From positions 58,840 to 122,839 of the forward strand of contig JAJPIA010000030.1 of assembly GCA_021324975.1 (NCBI GenBank): 64,000 nucleotides of DNA, read 5' to 3'. Position numbers and translations under genes: made by a program. Numbering within the stretch: the first letter of the stretch is position 1; each line of letters starts with the position of its first letter. The notes below the pieces were generated by a model, which saw nothing but the letters and a program-made list of their open reading frames with translations, was not told where the DNA came from and did not search any database. This DNA is from Bacillota bacterium. GTDB lineage: Bacteria > Sysuimicrobiota > Sysuimicrobiia > Sysuimicrobiales > Segetimicrobiaceae. Shown one piece after another: positions 9,082 through 18,316 of the stretch.

Positions 9082-10500
9082 ATGCAGGGGAACAGCAAGT
9101 TCGTCGGGATTCAGATCAGCCCCGTCAGCTTCATCGACGAAGGCGTGGGGCCCCTCCTCGACACGCTGAAGGAGCGGTTCGGCATCAACGTGCTGCTGAT
9201 AGGGACCATCTCGTGGCTAGGCCTCAAAGTGGGCCGGCGCATCTCATGGAAGATCGACGGGTGGCCCGACCACGGCGCCCAGGACGCGCGGCCGCTCAAG
9301 GGCGGCTCGTACATCGCGGAGCATCCGGAGTATTATCACAACACGTTCATTAAACGGTTCCGCGCGGAGGACGAGGAGTTCGCGAACGTCGACGTGCTGG
9401 ACGTGGTCATTCCGGAGGCGCGCCGGCGCGGCATGCGGGTCTACCCCGAGGTCATGGAGCCGCTCTTCAACTACGAAGGCCACGGCTCTGCCCGCACAGT
9501 CGCCATTCCGAACCTCCCCCAAACGCTGGAGATCGACGCGTTCAACCGCGTGGGCGCCGCCCCGTGCATCAACCACCCGGACTACCGAGCGTGGTGGCAC
9601 TCGATCATCGAAGACTACTGCCGCAGTTACGAGATCGACGGCGTGATGTGGTGCAATGAGCGGCGGAGCCCGCTCGACGGACTGATCAGCGGTACGGCGG
9701 CGCACTGCTTCTGCGAGCACTGCCGCCGCCTGGCCGCCGCCAGGGGGGTCGACGCGGAGCGCGCGCAGGCGGCGTATCGAACGGGCGCGGAATTCTTCGC
9801 GGCAGCGCGCTCGGGAGCCGCGCTGGACGACGGCGCGCTGGTCGAGTTTCTACGCCTGCTCTACGAGCACCCGGACCTGCTGGTCTGGGAACGGTTTTGG
9901 GTCGAGCGCAACAAGGACATGGACCGGGAGCTCTACGGAATCGTGAAGTGGTGCAACGGGTCCCTGGAGTTTGGGCTCAACGTCTGGAACCGCAACCATT
10001 TGAACCCGCTCCGCAAGGCGCAGTGGCCGTGGCGGGAGATGACGCGCTGGTGCGACTGGGTGAAGCCCATCACGTATCAGCACCAGGCCGGTGGCGTTTA
10101 CGTGAAGGAGATGACCGACTGGCACCGCTCGATCCTGCGCGACGTGACGCCGCAGCAGATGACCCCGTTGATGTACCGGTTTCTGGGCCTTGACGAGGCG
10201 CCGTGGGACGAGGTGGTCCAGCGCGGGTTCGATCCCGACACGTATGTCTACGGGCAGTGTCATGCGACGGTCCGCGCGATCGGGGGCAAGGTGCCGGTGT
10301 ACATGGGCATCGGCGTGGATGCGCCCCGCACCCGGGAAGACCAGGCCCGGTGCACGCCCGATATGGTGCGCCGGAGCGTACTGGCGACGTACCGCGCCGG
10401 CGGGCGGGGCGTCGTCTTTTCGCCCAACTACGCCGGAATGAATCTCTCGACCCTGGATGGCGCTGCGCAGGCGCTCAAGGAGCTCGGCCTGCTTGCCTGA
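9082..10500 (+). CDS. Unknown protein, TIM-barrel glycoside-hydrolase-like
   Basis: 472-residue soluble protein with no signal peptide or membrane helix. I do not recognise a named family. The pattern resembles the uncharacterised (beta/alpha)8 glycoside-hydrolase-like proteins found in high-GC soil bacteria: alternating strands and helices, many Trp and Tyr residues, a candidate acid residue after a strand (EIDGVMWCNERRSPL), and a Cys cluster CFCEHCRR near residue 210 that often accompanies such folds. It starts 13 bases after the amidohydrolase stop with a G-rich ribosome site, so it belongs to that transcription unit. A role in cleaving a glycoside or related linkage is possible but unproven. 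Confidence 0.7.
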   Translation: MQGNSKFVGIQISPVSFIDEGVGPLLDTLKERFGINVLLIGTISWLGLKVGRRISWKIDGWPDHGAQDARPLKGGSYIAEHPEYYHNTFIKRFRAEDEEFANVDVLDVVIPEARRRGMRVYPEVMEPLFNYEGHGSARTVAIPNLPQTLEIDAFNRVGAAPCINHPDYRAWWHSIIEDYCRSYEIDGVMWCNERRSPLDGLISGTAAHCFCEHCRRLAAARGVDAERAQAAYRTGAEFFAAARSGAALDDGALVEFLRLLYEHPDLLVWERFWVERNKDMDRELYGIVKWCNGSLEFGLNVWNRNHLNPLRKAQWPWREMTRWCDWVKPITYQHQAGGVYVKEMTDWHRSILRDVTPQQMTPLMYRFLGLDEAPWDEVVQRGFDPDTYVYGQCHATVRAIGGKVPVYMGIGVDAPRTREDQARCTPDMVRRSVLATYRAGGRGVVFSPNYAGMNLSTLDGAAQALKELGLLA

Positions 10501-10578
10501 TCAGGTGCCGGCTCGGAGGGGTGAAGGCTACAACGTCCGTGTAACGCCGTTGTCAGTAAGAGTCGGCTCGCGCGCTCG

Positions 10579-11961
10579 CTACAGCGACCGGACCGGGCCG
10601 CGCCGCACCCACCGGCCCCGTCCACGTTCCGCGGTGACGCCTGTCTCGTCAAGCACCACGTCTCCGCGGCTCACAGTGTACCGTGGCCACCCGGTCACGC
10701 GCCAGCCGTCGTAAACTGAGTATCCGGCGCGCGAATGCATCGCGGCTCCATCGATGGCCCGGGAGCGTTCCGGATCCCACACGACCAGATCGGCATCCGC
10801 GCCCGCGGCGATCGTGCCCTTTTGGGGATAGAGTCCAAACAGCTTGGCGACGTTCGTGCTGGTGAGCTCGACGAAGCGCTCGAGCGTGATCCGGCCGCCG
10901 CGGACGCCCTCGGAAAACAGCATCGGCATGAGCGTCTCGAGATCCGCGACACCGTTCCGCACGGTCGCCACGGTGAGCGATGGATCCGTCTTTTGGCGCA
11001 AGGTCCACGGCGCGTGGTCCGTGCACACCGCCTGGATGTCGCCGCTCCGAAGCCCGGCCCACATCGCGTCCACGTCCGATTGCTCGCGCAGCGGCGGCGC
11101 GCCCGTGTATTTCGCGCCGTCGGACTCTTCGAACCGCTCGCGTGTGAGATAGAGGTAGAGCGGCCGCGTCTCGACGTACACGGGCAGTCCTCCGGCGCGC
11201 GCCTCGCGGCACCGCGCCAGCGCCGCCGACGACGAAAGATGGACAACATAGATGGTCGCGCCGGTCGCCCGCGCGAGGCCGATGGCTCGTTCGGTGGCCA
11301 CCGCCTCCGTATAGTCCGGCCGGCTCTCCGGATAGTACCGGAGGCCGGCCCGGCCCTCCTCGGCGAGCCGCGTTTTGAGGAACCGCTGCAGCGCGCCATC
11401 CTCGCAGTGGACGAGCGCGATCAGGCCGGTATCCGCGGCCGCGCGCAGTGCGCGAATATAGCCGTCGATGTCCGCGTCAAAGTTGTCGCGGCTCATGAAG
11501 ATCTTGAGGCTGGCGTGGCCCTGAGCCGCGAGCCCGCCAACTTCCTCGATCGCAGCCGATGTCGGCTCGGTCAACACCGGATGGAGCACAAAATCAACGG
11601 CCGCGTCGCGGCGCGCCGCGGCGAGATCCCGGGCCAAAGCGTCCTGAAGCCGCTCGCCGGCCCACTGGAACGTCATGTTGCCGACCGTCGTGACGCCGCC
11701 CGCGATGGCAGCCCGGGAACCGGTCCAGAAATCGTCCACCCACAGCTCGCGTCCTGGCTCGGGCCTGGCCGGCTGGCTCAGGTGCACGTGGATATCGACG
11801 CCGCCGGGGAAGACGTAGCACCCTGCCGCGTCGAGCGTGCGCCGCGCGCGCACCTCGCCCCCGAGTTGCACGATCTTGCCGCCGCCGATCCCGATGTCCA
11901 TGCGGCCCTGCGAGGCCGCGGTGACCACGGTGCCGCCCTTCACCGCCAGATCACAGTCCAT
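10579..11961 (-). CDS. Dihydropyrimidinase/hydantoinase-family cyclic amidohydrolase
   Basis: 460-residue member of the dihydropyrimidinase/hydantoinase/allantoinase group, which opens cyclic ureides to N-carbamoyl products. Visible metal and structural motifs: HVH in GVDIHVHLSQP (about residue 57), the candidate carboxylated Lys in HASLKIFMSRDN (about residue 150), His in ALVHCEDGA and in YVVHLSSS, and Asp in CTDHAPWTL. GGAGG precedes the start. It lies convergent to the unknown protein at 9082 and upstream, in transcription terms, of nothing on the same strand before 9 kb. The M20 enzyme at 16901 could act on an N-carbamoyl product, giving a hydantoinase-carbamoylase pair (inference). Confidence 0.9.
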   Translation of the reverse strand: MDCDLAVKGGTVVTAASQGRMDIGIGGGKIVQLGGEVRARRTLDAAGCYVFPGGVDIHVHLSQPARPEPGRELWVDDFWTGSRAAIAGGVTTVGNMTFQWAGERLQDALARDLAAARRDAAVDFVLHPVLTEPTSAAIEEVGGLAAQGHASLKIFMSRDNFDADIDGYIRALRAAADTGLIALVHCEDGALQRFLKTRLAEEGRAGLRYYPESRPDYTEAVATERAIGLARATGATIYVVHLSSSAALARCREARAGGLPVYVETRPLYLYLTRERFEESDGAKYTGAPPLREQSDVDAMWAGLRSGDIQAVCTDHAPWTLRQKTDPSLTVATVRNGVADLETLMPMLFSEGVRGGRITLERFVELTSTNVAKLFGLYPQKGTIAAGADADLVVWDPERSRAIDGAAMHSRAGYSVYDGWRVTGWPRYTVSRGDVVLDETGVTAERGRGRWVRRGPVRSL

Positions 11962-12051
11962 GGTGCCTCCTCCGCGCGGTGAGTACTGCCGCTCCGTACG
12001 CTATTTCGCGCACCCGGCGCCCCTTCCCCACGGCGGCCATTCTGCCCCTCA

Positions 12052-12885
12052 TTACTCGCCCCTCAGCCGCGGATCGAAGGCATCCCGCGCCCCGTCGCCG
12101 GCGAGGTTGAAGGCGGCCACCGCGAAGAAGATCGCGATCCCGGGAAACAGTACGACCCACCAGTGATCGCGCATGTACTGACGCCCATCGGCCACCATGC
12201 GGCCCCAATCCGGCGTCCCCGGTTCGGCGCCGAAGCCGATAAAGCTGAGGGCCGCCGTGGTGAGGATGATCGCACCGAGATCGAGCGTCGCCTGCACCAC
12301 CACGGGACTGAACGCGTTGGGCAGCACGTGCCGGAGAAGCACCCGCAGGTGTCGCGCGCCGATGGAGCGCGCCGCCTCCACGTACTCGCGCTCCCGAATG
12401 GCGAGCGTCTGCGCGGTGACGATGCGGGCGTAGGGCGCCCACCACCGCAGCGAGATCGCGACCACGATCGCCCAGAGCGTGCGCTGCTGGATCGCCGCCA
12501 CGACGGCCATGGCGAGCAGCAGGCCGGGGAACGCGAGGAACACGTCGGTGATCCGCAGGAGCACCTCGCCCCACGCGCCGCGGCCGTAGCCGGCAAGCAG
12601 GCCGACCGCGGTTCCAGCCGATGTCGAGACCGCCAGCACAATGAGGCCGCTGCCCACCGCCGGCCGGGCGCCGTAGAGCACCCGGCTGAAGATGTCGAAG
12701 CCCGAACTGTCCGTTCCGAACCAGTGGCGCGGGCCCGGTGGCTCGAACCGGTCGAGCAGCGTGCCGGACTGCGGCCCGTACGGCGCAAGGACCGGGGCCA
12801 GTGCGGCGACCAGAAACAGCGCCACGATCACGCCGCTGCCGACGAGCACCAGCGGGTTGCGCAGCGGTTTCGGGAGCACCGGCAT
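12052..12885 (-). CDS. ABC transporter permease, DppC type
   Basis: 277-residue inner-membrane permease. The start at 12885 (MPVLPKPLRNPLVLVGSG) is eight bases after the stop of the DppB gene; longer in-frame readings upstream are a shadow of DppB. It contains the DppC hallmark FGTDSSGFDIFSRVLYGARP, five or six hydrophobic segments, the EAA loop (EYVEAARSIGARHLRVLLRHVLPN), and the C-terminal FNLAGDGARDAFDPRLRGE. No clear ribosome site precedes the start, so translation is probably coupled to DppB. It works with the DppB at 12894 and most likely the binding protein at 14004. Confidence 0.92.
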   Translation of the reverse strand: MPVLPKPLRNPLVLVGSGVIVALFLVAALAPVLAPYGPQSGTLLDRFEPPGPRHWFGTDSSGFDIFSRVLYGARPAVGSGLIVLAVSTSAGTAVGLLAGYGRGAWGEVLLRITDVFLAFPGLLLAMAVVAAIQQRTLWAIVVAISLRWWAPYARIVTAQTLAIREREYVEAARSIGARHLRVLLRHVLPNAFSPVVVQATLDLGAIILTTAALSFIGFGAEPGTPDWGRMVADGRQYMRDHWWVVLFPGIAIFFAVAAFNLAGDGARDAFDPRLRGE

Positions 12886-12893
12886 CGCGTGGC

Positions 12894-13922
12894 TCAGGCG
12901 AACCGGATCCGTGGATCCACGTAAGCGTAGACGATGTCGGTCAGCAGGTTCGCCAGCGAAAAGATCAGCGCCGCCAGCGCCGTGTACGCGGTTACGGCCG
13001 GGAAGTCGAACGAGGTGACGGCGCCGACCGCGTACCGCCCCACGCCGGGCCAGTAAAAAATGAGCTCGGTGACGACCGATCCGGTCAGGAGCCAGCCGGT
13101 GGACAGACCGAGGACCGTAACGGTCGGCATCAGGGCGTTGCGCAGCGCGTGCCGCCACGTGACCCGCCATTCGGGCATCCCTTTGGCACGCGCCGTGCGG
13201 ACGTAGTCCTGGTTGAGTACCTCGAGCATCGAGGAGCGTGTCATCCGGCTGAGCAGCGCCACGAGCGGCAAGGCGAGGCTGATTGCCGGGAGCGCGAGAT
13301 GGTTGATGGCGTCAAGCAGCCCGGGTCCGTTGCCGGTGAGCGCCGCGTCGAGGACCACGAACCCCGTCACGTGACGGACGGGATACAGCGCGAGGGTCGA
13401 ATCGCTCAGCATGCCGCCCGGATCGCGCACCCAGCCGAGCCAGTAGTAGAAAACGAATTGCAGCAGCAGGCCGATCCAAAACGTCGGCGCCGCTACGCCG
13501 ATGAGCGCCAGCGCGCGACTGGCCTGATCGACCCAGGAGTTTCTCGCGCGCGCCGCCACGACGCCCATCGGCACGCTGACAGCGACGGCCAGCAGCAGCG
13601 CCGCAGCGGCGAGTTCCATCGTGTTCGGAAGATACATCAGGATGTCCACGGCGACCGGCCGGCCCGTGACCGGAGACGTGCCCCATCGCCCGCTTGCGAG
13701 ATCGCGCAGGTAGTAGCCGTACTGCACGATCAGCGGCTCGTTGAGGTGGTATTGCCGTGTGACCAGCGCAATCACGTCCGGCGTGACCTTGAACCCCTGC
13801 ACGCCCGCCCAGATCTGCGCCACGTTCTGGGGGATCACGCGCGCAATGACAAACGTCACCGTCATGGCGCCGAAGACCACGGCAACCAGCGTGGCGAGCC
13901 GCCGCGCGACAAAGCCGATCAT
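12894..13922 (-). CDS. ABC transporter permease, DppB type
   Basis: 342-residue permease paired with the DppC that follows. The N-terminal helix is FVARRLATLVAVVFGAMTVTFV, followed by a periplasmic region (NEPLIVQYGYYLRDL) and the segment RWGTSPVTGRPV equivalent to the DppB DLGxS motif. The EAA loop is DYVRTARAKGMPEWRVTWRHALRN and the C-terminus DIVYAYVDPRIRFA is diagnostic. It sits 81 bases after the binding-protein gene, giving the order DppA-DppB-DppC on the minus strand, the most complete Dpp set in the window. ATPase genes are absent. Confidence 0.92.
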   Translation of the reverse strand: MIGFVARRLATLVAVVFGAMTVTFVIARVIPQNVAQIWAGVQGFKVTPDVIALVTRQYHLNEPLIVQYGYYLRDLASGRWGTSPVTGRPVAVDILMYLPNTMELAAAALLLAVAVSVPMGVVAARARNSWVDQASRALALIGVAAPTFWIGLLLQFVFYYWLGWVRDPGGMLSDSTLALYPVRHVTGFVVLDAALTGNGPGLLDAINHLALPAISLALPLVALLSRMTRSSMLEVLNQDYVRTARAKGMPEWRVTWRHALRNALMPTVTVLGLSTGWLLTGSVVTELIFYWPGVGRYAVGAVTSFDFPAVTAYTALAALIFSLANLLTDIVYAYVDPRIRFA

Positions 13923-14003
13923 CTCAGCGCCTCATTGCGACGCCCGCACCACACGCGGCACGGTGCGCCGAGGGCGGCACGCCGGCGCCGCCGAACCGCG
14001 GAA

Positions 14004-15674
14004 TTACCCCTGCTTGTAGGTCTCGTAGAACAGCGGATGAAACATGGGGTTGTACTGAAAGCCCTGGACCCAACTCGCTCGAGCGTTCCATTTGTTCAGC
14101 ACGCCGGACGGCTCGGCCACCATGAGGATGGCATACTGATCGCGGAAGTACAGCTCCAGTTCACGGTAGATGGCCCGCCGGCGCGCTGGGTTCTGCTCCA
14201 TCCGGCCACGCTCGATGAGGCTGTCCGTCTTGGCGTCGCCGGCGAACGCGGCGCCGAACCCCCGCGGCGGCCAGTAGTCCGTCCGCGCGGACGAGATGAA
14301 GTTGTCCGGGTCGGGAAAATCGCCGACCCAGCGGCCCTCGATCAACGGTACCCCCGGGGCGGACGTCTGCAGGCTGCTGAGCGTCGCCTGATCGATTTCC
14401 TGGAGGATCAGCCGCACGCCGATCTTCGCCAGATCCTGCTGCCACATGACGGCCCCTTCCTGGCCGAGCACGTAGCCGGGGACGTAGCGCAGGGTCACGC
14501 CTTTGGCGAGCTCGGCCTTCGCCTGGGCGGAAGCCGCGTCGAACGCCGCCTTGGCCTTGGTAAGGTCGAAGTCGACGAGCGGGTAATCGCTGACGTGGCC
14601 CAGGATGCCGCGCGGAATCATGCCGGCCATTCGGACCGCGTAGCCGTTCATGACTTTGCTGATGAACAGGTTGTAGTTGAAGGCGTAGCTGAGCCCCTTG
14701 CGTACGTTGATGTCGCTGGTCGGCAGCAACTTGTTGTTCATGTTGACCTGCATCGTGGAGAGGCTCACCAGCGGCTGGCCGTTCTTCGCCTTCTCAATAC
14801 CGATCGGCAGGTGCCCCCGCGCAATCCGGTCCTCGAGCCCCGGCAGGCTTTGCGCGTTGACCGTCGCGATGTCGATATCGCCCTTCTCGAGGCGCAGGAG
14901 TCGGGTCTGTTCCTCCGGGACGGTCTCGAGCACGACGCGGTTCAGGTGCGGACCCTTCCAGCCTCGCCAATAGTCCGGATTGCGGACCAGCACGATCCGC
15001 TGGCTCTGATCCCAGCGGTCGATCGTCCAGGCGCCGATGCCGGCCGTATTCGCGGAAAGGTACTCGTTGCGCTTGCCCGGCTGAACGCCGCCGTGCGCCT
15101 CCGCGATCTTCGGATCGACGATGCTGCAGACCGCGGGGTGTGCAAGAATCACCGGCCATGCAGCATACGGATACTTCAGCACGAACCGCACCGTGTACCG
15201 GTCAACGACATCGGCGTGGTCGAACGGGACGGTGAGGAACAGCGGGCCCAATTTGGTGGACTGCATACGGTCAATGCTGTATTTCACCGCTTCCGCAGTC
15301 AGCTCGCTGCCGGTGGTGAACTTCACGCCGCGGCGCAGCTTGAAGGTGTAGACCGTACCGTTTCCTGAGACGGTCCACGACTCCGCCAAGTACGGCTTGG
15401 CGTCGAGGCTGTAGCCCGGCAGGTACGTGAGGGTGTCGTAGAGCTCGGTCAGCACCCACCAGTTGCGGTTGCCGCGCGCTGTCTGCGGATCCAGGTTGTC
15501 CTGCACCTGATCCCAGGCAACCTGCAACGTGCCGGAAATCGCACGCTGCGCGCTCGCCGTACCTGCCGCCCGCGAGAGCCAGCCGGCGCCGAACCCCATA
15601 CCGAGGGCACCGCCGGCCAGGGCACGGCGCAGCACGTCGCGCCGCGAGAGCGTCGCGCTATGCCGTCGGTCCAT
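14004..15674 (-). CDS. ABC transporter substrate-binding protein, family 5 (DppA-like)
   Basis: 556-residue exported receptor for an oligopeptide-type importer. The start at 15674 has GGGAGGGG six bases upstream and exposes a Tat-like leader (LSRRDVLRRALAGGALG); a longer in-frame reading to 15923 belongs to the neighbouring aminotransferase and is rejected. Typical landmarks are DNLDPQTARGNRNW near the mature N-terminus, VYTFKLRRGVKFTTG, and FSYAFNYN-like and FPDPDNFI segments in the C-terminal lobe. It heads a DppA-DppB-DppC unit. The preceding aminotransferase and M20 peptidase genes run in the same direction, so the cargo may be an amino acid derivative. Confidence 0.92.
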   Translation of the reverse strand: MDRRHSATLSRRDVLRRALAGGALGMGFGAGWLSRAAGTASAQRAISGTLQVAWDQVQDNLDPQTARGNRNWWVLTELYDTLTYLPGYSLDAKPYLAESWTVSGNGTVYTFKLRRGVKFTTGSELTAEAVKYSIDRMQSTKLGPLFLTVPFDHADVVDRYTVRFVLKYPYAAWPVILAHPAVCSIVDPKIAEAHGGVQPGKRNEYLSANTAGIGAWTIDRWDQSQRIVLVRNPDYWRGWKGPHLNRVVLETVPEEQTRLLRLEKGDIDIATVNAQSLPGLEDRIARGHLPIGIEKAKNGQPLVSLSTMQVNMNNKLLPTSDINVRKGLSYAFNYNLFISKVMNGYAVRMAGMIPRGILGHVSDYPLVDFDLTKAKAAFDAASAQAKAELAKGVTLRYVPGYVLGQEGAVMWQQDLAKIGVRLILQEIDQATLSSLQTSAPGVPLIEGRWVGDFPDPDNFISSARTDYWPPRGFGAAFAGDAKTDSLIERGRMEQNPARRRAIYRELELYFRDQYAILMVAEPSGVLNKWNARASWVQGFQYNPMFHPLFYETYKQG

Positions 15675-15688
15675 GATGTCCCCTCCCC

Positions 15689-16884
15689 TCACGTGGTGCC
15701 GCGCCGCTCCTTCGGGAGCGCCGCCGTCATTCGCGAGACTGCCTCCCGCATCACCTCGGCGGGCTGCAGCAGCGTGACGCGCATGTAGCCCTCTCCCGCG
15801 CCGAACGCCGTGCCCGGAAAGATGAGGACGTTGGCCTGCTCCAGCACCCGGACGCAAAAGTCGTACGAGGACTCTCCGTGTCGGGGAACCCGCGGGTAGA
15901 CGTAGAGAGCGCCGCGCGACCAACGGCCCCCATCCCCAGCGGCTCGAAGCCGCTTAGGAGAATCTGGCGCCGCTCCGCGTAGACGCGGCGCATGTCGTCG
16001 ACGCAGTCCTGGGGACCCTCGAGGGCCGCCAGCGCCGCCGCCTGCGACACCGCGGGCGCGCAGATGGTGAGCGTGTGCTTGATCACCTGCATCGGGCCGA
16101 CGAGCTCCCGCGGGACCGCCATGTACCCCACGCGCCACCCGGTCATCGCGTAGGTCTTGCTGAAGCCGTTGATCATGATGGTCCGATCTCCCAGCGCCGG
16201 CTCGGCCGCAATGCTCGTGTGCGGCGGTCCCTCGTAGACGAACTTCTCGTAGATGTCGTCGGCGATGACCATGAGGTCGTGCTCGTGCGCGATGCGCCCC
16301 AGGGCGGCGATGGTGTCCGCCGGGATGACCGCGCCGGTCGGGTTCTCCGGGCTGACGACGACCAGCAGCTTGGTCCGGGGCGAAATCAGCGCCTCAACGT
16401 CCTGTGGATCGATGACGAAATCGTTGGCTTCGCGCGTGGGCACGAACACGGGCACGCCGCCGGCCAGCCGGATCGCGCGCGAATAGGACGTATAGTGCCG
16501 GTCCGCGAGCAGCACCTCGTCCCCCGCATCCAGCAGCGCCTGGAACACGACGTACATCGCTTCCTGCGCGCCCGCGGTGACGATGACCTGGTCCACGGTC
16601 ACCTGGACGCGGTAGTCGCGCCGGCACTTCTCGGCGATCGCTTCACGGAGGTCGGGCTGTCCCTGCCAGTGCGTGTAGTGGGTGGCGCCGCTGTCGAGGG
16701 CACGCTTCGCGGCTTCGATGATGTGAGGCGGCGTCGGCAGGTCCGGATCGCCGCGCCCGAGCCGTACCATATCCCGACGGCCCTCCGCCAGCGCGAGCAG
16801 TCGCTCCCGGTCCCCGCCACCCCCACGCGCGACCGCCCGCTTCGACGCACGCGCCGCAATCGTCTGCCCGCTCGGGACCCTCAT
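15689..16884 (-). pseudogene. Class I/II PLP aminotransferase with a frameshift near its C-terminus
   Basis: Fold-type I aminotransferase (aspartate/alanine-like), about 398 residues if repaired. The start at 16884 has GGGAGGAG upstream. The main frame carries SPENPTG (about residues 179-184), VIADDIYEKF, and the PLP Lys in NGFSKTYAMTGWRVGY (Lys243). After LLSGFEPLGMG, near residue 318, homology continues in another frame (GRWSRGALYVYPRVPRHG, then FPGTAFGAGEGYMRVTLLQP) to a stop at 15689. One extra base in a run of five C (plus strand, 15927-15931) would restore one continuous protein. It is either a real disabling mutation or an assembly/sequencing error in a homopolymer. The annotation as pseudogene is therefore provisional. 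Confidence 0.8.
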
Positions 16885-16900
16885 CGACCCACGCTCCTCC

Positions 16901-18301
16901 CTACGCGTCCGCCAGCCGGAACAACACGGCGGCGGCGTACTCGACGCCCCGGAGATAGCACTCGATGTCCACGTTCTCGTCGGGCGAATGGATCCGGCAG
17001 TCCGGGTTCGCAAATCCGGTCAGCACCGGCGGGATGCCGAGCGACTCCGCGAAGACGCCCTCGGCCGTCGGGCCGTTCCGCTCGGCCTGCCAGCCGGGGC
17101 CGAAGATGTCCAGCCCGGCACGCCGGATCGCCTGGACGATCCTGGCGGTGTGCGTCGTGTGCCAGGTGTGAGAGCGCGCCGAGATCACGCGCATCTCCAC
17201 GTCCGCGTATCCGGCCCGGTCCAAGTGCGCCCGGAGCTTCTCCGCGAGCCGGCCGGCATGGAGCCGCGGCGGGCAGCGGAAGTCGAGTTTCGCCGTCGCC
17301 CGGCGGGGAACCGCCGTCATCAACACCCCGGGGGAGATATCGCCGGCCCAGAAGCCGCAGATGCTGCACGTCGGCTCCATGTAGAGCGCCTGCACGAGGT
17401 CCTGGCCGCTGCGCCCAGCCGGAAACCCGACGCTCCGAAGGCCGTGTTGCCTGCGGATGGCGTCCGCGTCGAAAGCCCGCGCCTTCTCCCGGAAGTACGT
17501 GAGGTCGTCGTCGGTGAGGGACACCAGTTCGTCGCTCCAGCCGGGCACGATGACGCGGTCGCTGTCCACGTCCTTGATGGTGCGCAGCGCTTCGATCAAT
17601 CGCCACGCGGCGTTGTGGACCAGCACGGCGCGGCTGCTGTGCACGTTCTCGGCGGCGGTTTCGACCGACAGCTCGACGTAGAGGATGCCGCGCCCGAACA
17701 GGTCCACGCGCGGCAGCCCCGTGGACGCCTCGATCGACCCGTCGAGGCAGAAGACACCGTCCGCGCCCCGCAGGTCGTCGGGGTGCGCGAGCGCCCACTC
17801 CTCGAGGTGGGCCGACCCGGTTTCTTCCTCGCCTTCGATGACGAGCCGCAGGTCGGTCGGAAGGCCCCCGGCCGAGTGGCAGGCCTCCGCGGCGAACACA
17901 AACGCAAGGCATCCGCTCTTGTCGTCTGCCGCGCCGCGGCCATACAGGCGCCCGGCATCGACCTCGCCACCCCACGGGTCGCGGGTCCACGCCGCCCGGT
18001 CCCCGGCCGGCTTGACGTCGTAGTGCGCGTACCCGATCACCGTGGGGCGGCCGGGCGCGTCCGCCACGCGGGCAAACAAGGTCGGGCCGGCGCCCTCGAT
18101 CGGATCGGCCCGGACGGTCAGACCGGCGCCGGCCGCGAGGTCCCCCAGATATTGCGCGGCGTCGCGGCAGGCCGCCAGGTCACCGGTCACGCTGGGAATG
18201 CGGACAAAGGCCCGGAGCGCATCAACGTACCGCCGCTGGGAGGCCCGGACGTGGTCGCGCACGCGGGCGAATCGATCCGGCAGAGCGGGCGCTCGATCCA
18301 T
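16901..18301 (-). CDS. M20-family metallopeptidase (dipeptidase/carbamoylase-like)
   Basis: 466-residue zinc-dependent hydrolase of the M20/M28 clan, acting on dipeptides, N-acyl or N-carbamoyl amino acids. Metal-site motifs are intact: GYAHYDVKPAG (His), GRGAADDKSG (bridging Asp) and EGEEETGSAHLEEW (catalytic Glu and Glu ligand), then an inserted dimerisation domain and a late His in the C-terminal region (RIHSPDENVD). The ATG at 18301 is used; a GTG one codon earlier is equally possible. It lies 15 bases after a binding-protein stop and 16 bases before the aminotransferase, so import, hydrolysis and transamination may be coupled. Confidence 0.9.
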   Translation of the reverse strand: MDRAPALPDRFARVRDHVRASQRRYVDALRAFVRIPSVTGDLAACRDAAQYLGDLAAGAGLTVRADPIEGAGPTLFARVADAPGRPTVIGYAHYDVKPAGDRAAWTRDPWGGEVDAGRLYGRGAADDKSGCLAFVFAAEACHSAGGLPTDLRLVIEGEEETGSAHLEEWALAHPDDLRGADGVFCLDGSIEASTGLPRVDLFGRGILYVELSVETAAENVHSSRAVLVHNAAWRLIEALRTIKDVDSDRVIVPGWSDELVSLTDDDLTYFREKARAFDADAIRRQHGLRSVGFPAGRSGQDLVQALYMEPTCSICGFWAGDISPGVLMTAVPRRATAKLDFRCPPRLHAGRLAEKLRAHLDRAGYADVEMRVISARSHTWHTTHTARIVQAIRRAGLDIFGPGWQAERNGPTAEGVFAESLGIPPVLTGFANPDCRIHSPDENVDIECYLRGVEYAAAVLFRLADA

Positions 18302-18316
18302 CACTACCCGTGCGGC

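Noticed and set aside
10530..10553. ACAACG/CGTTGT stem between convergent genes at 10.5 kb
   Set aside because: Only 6 pairs with a 12-base loop and no T run; too weak to call a terminator.
12738..15368. 876-codon open frame on the plus strand opposite permease and DppA genes
   Set aside because: It spans two genes that are clearly read on the other strand and has low-complexity Arg/Asp/His composition, typical of a chance frame in high-GC DNA.
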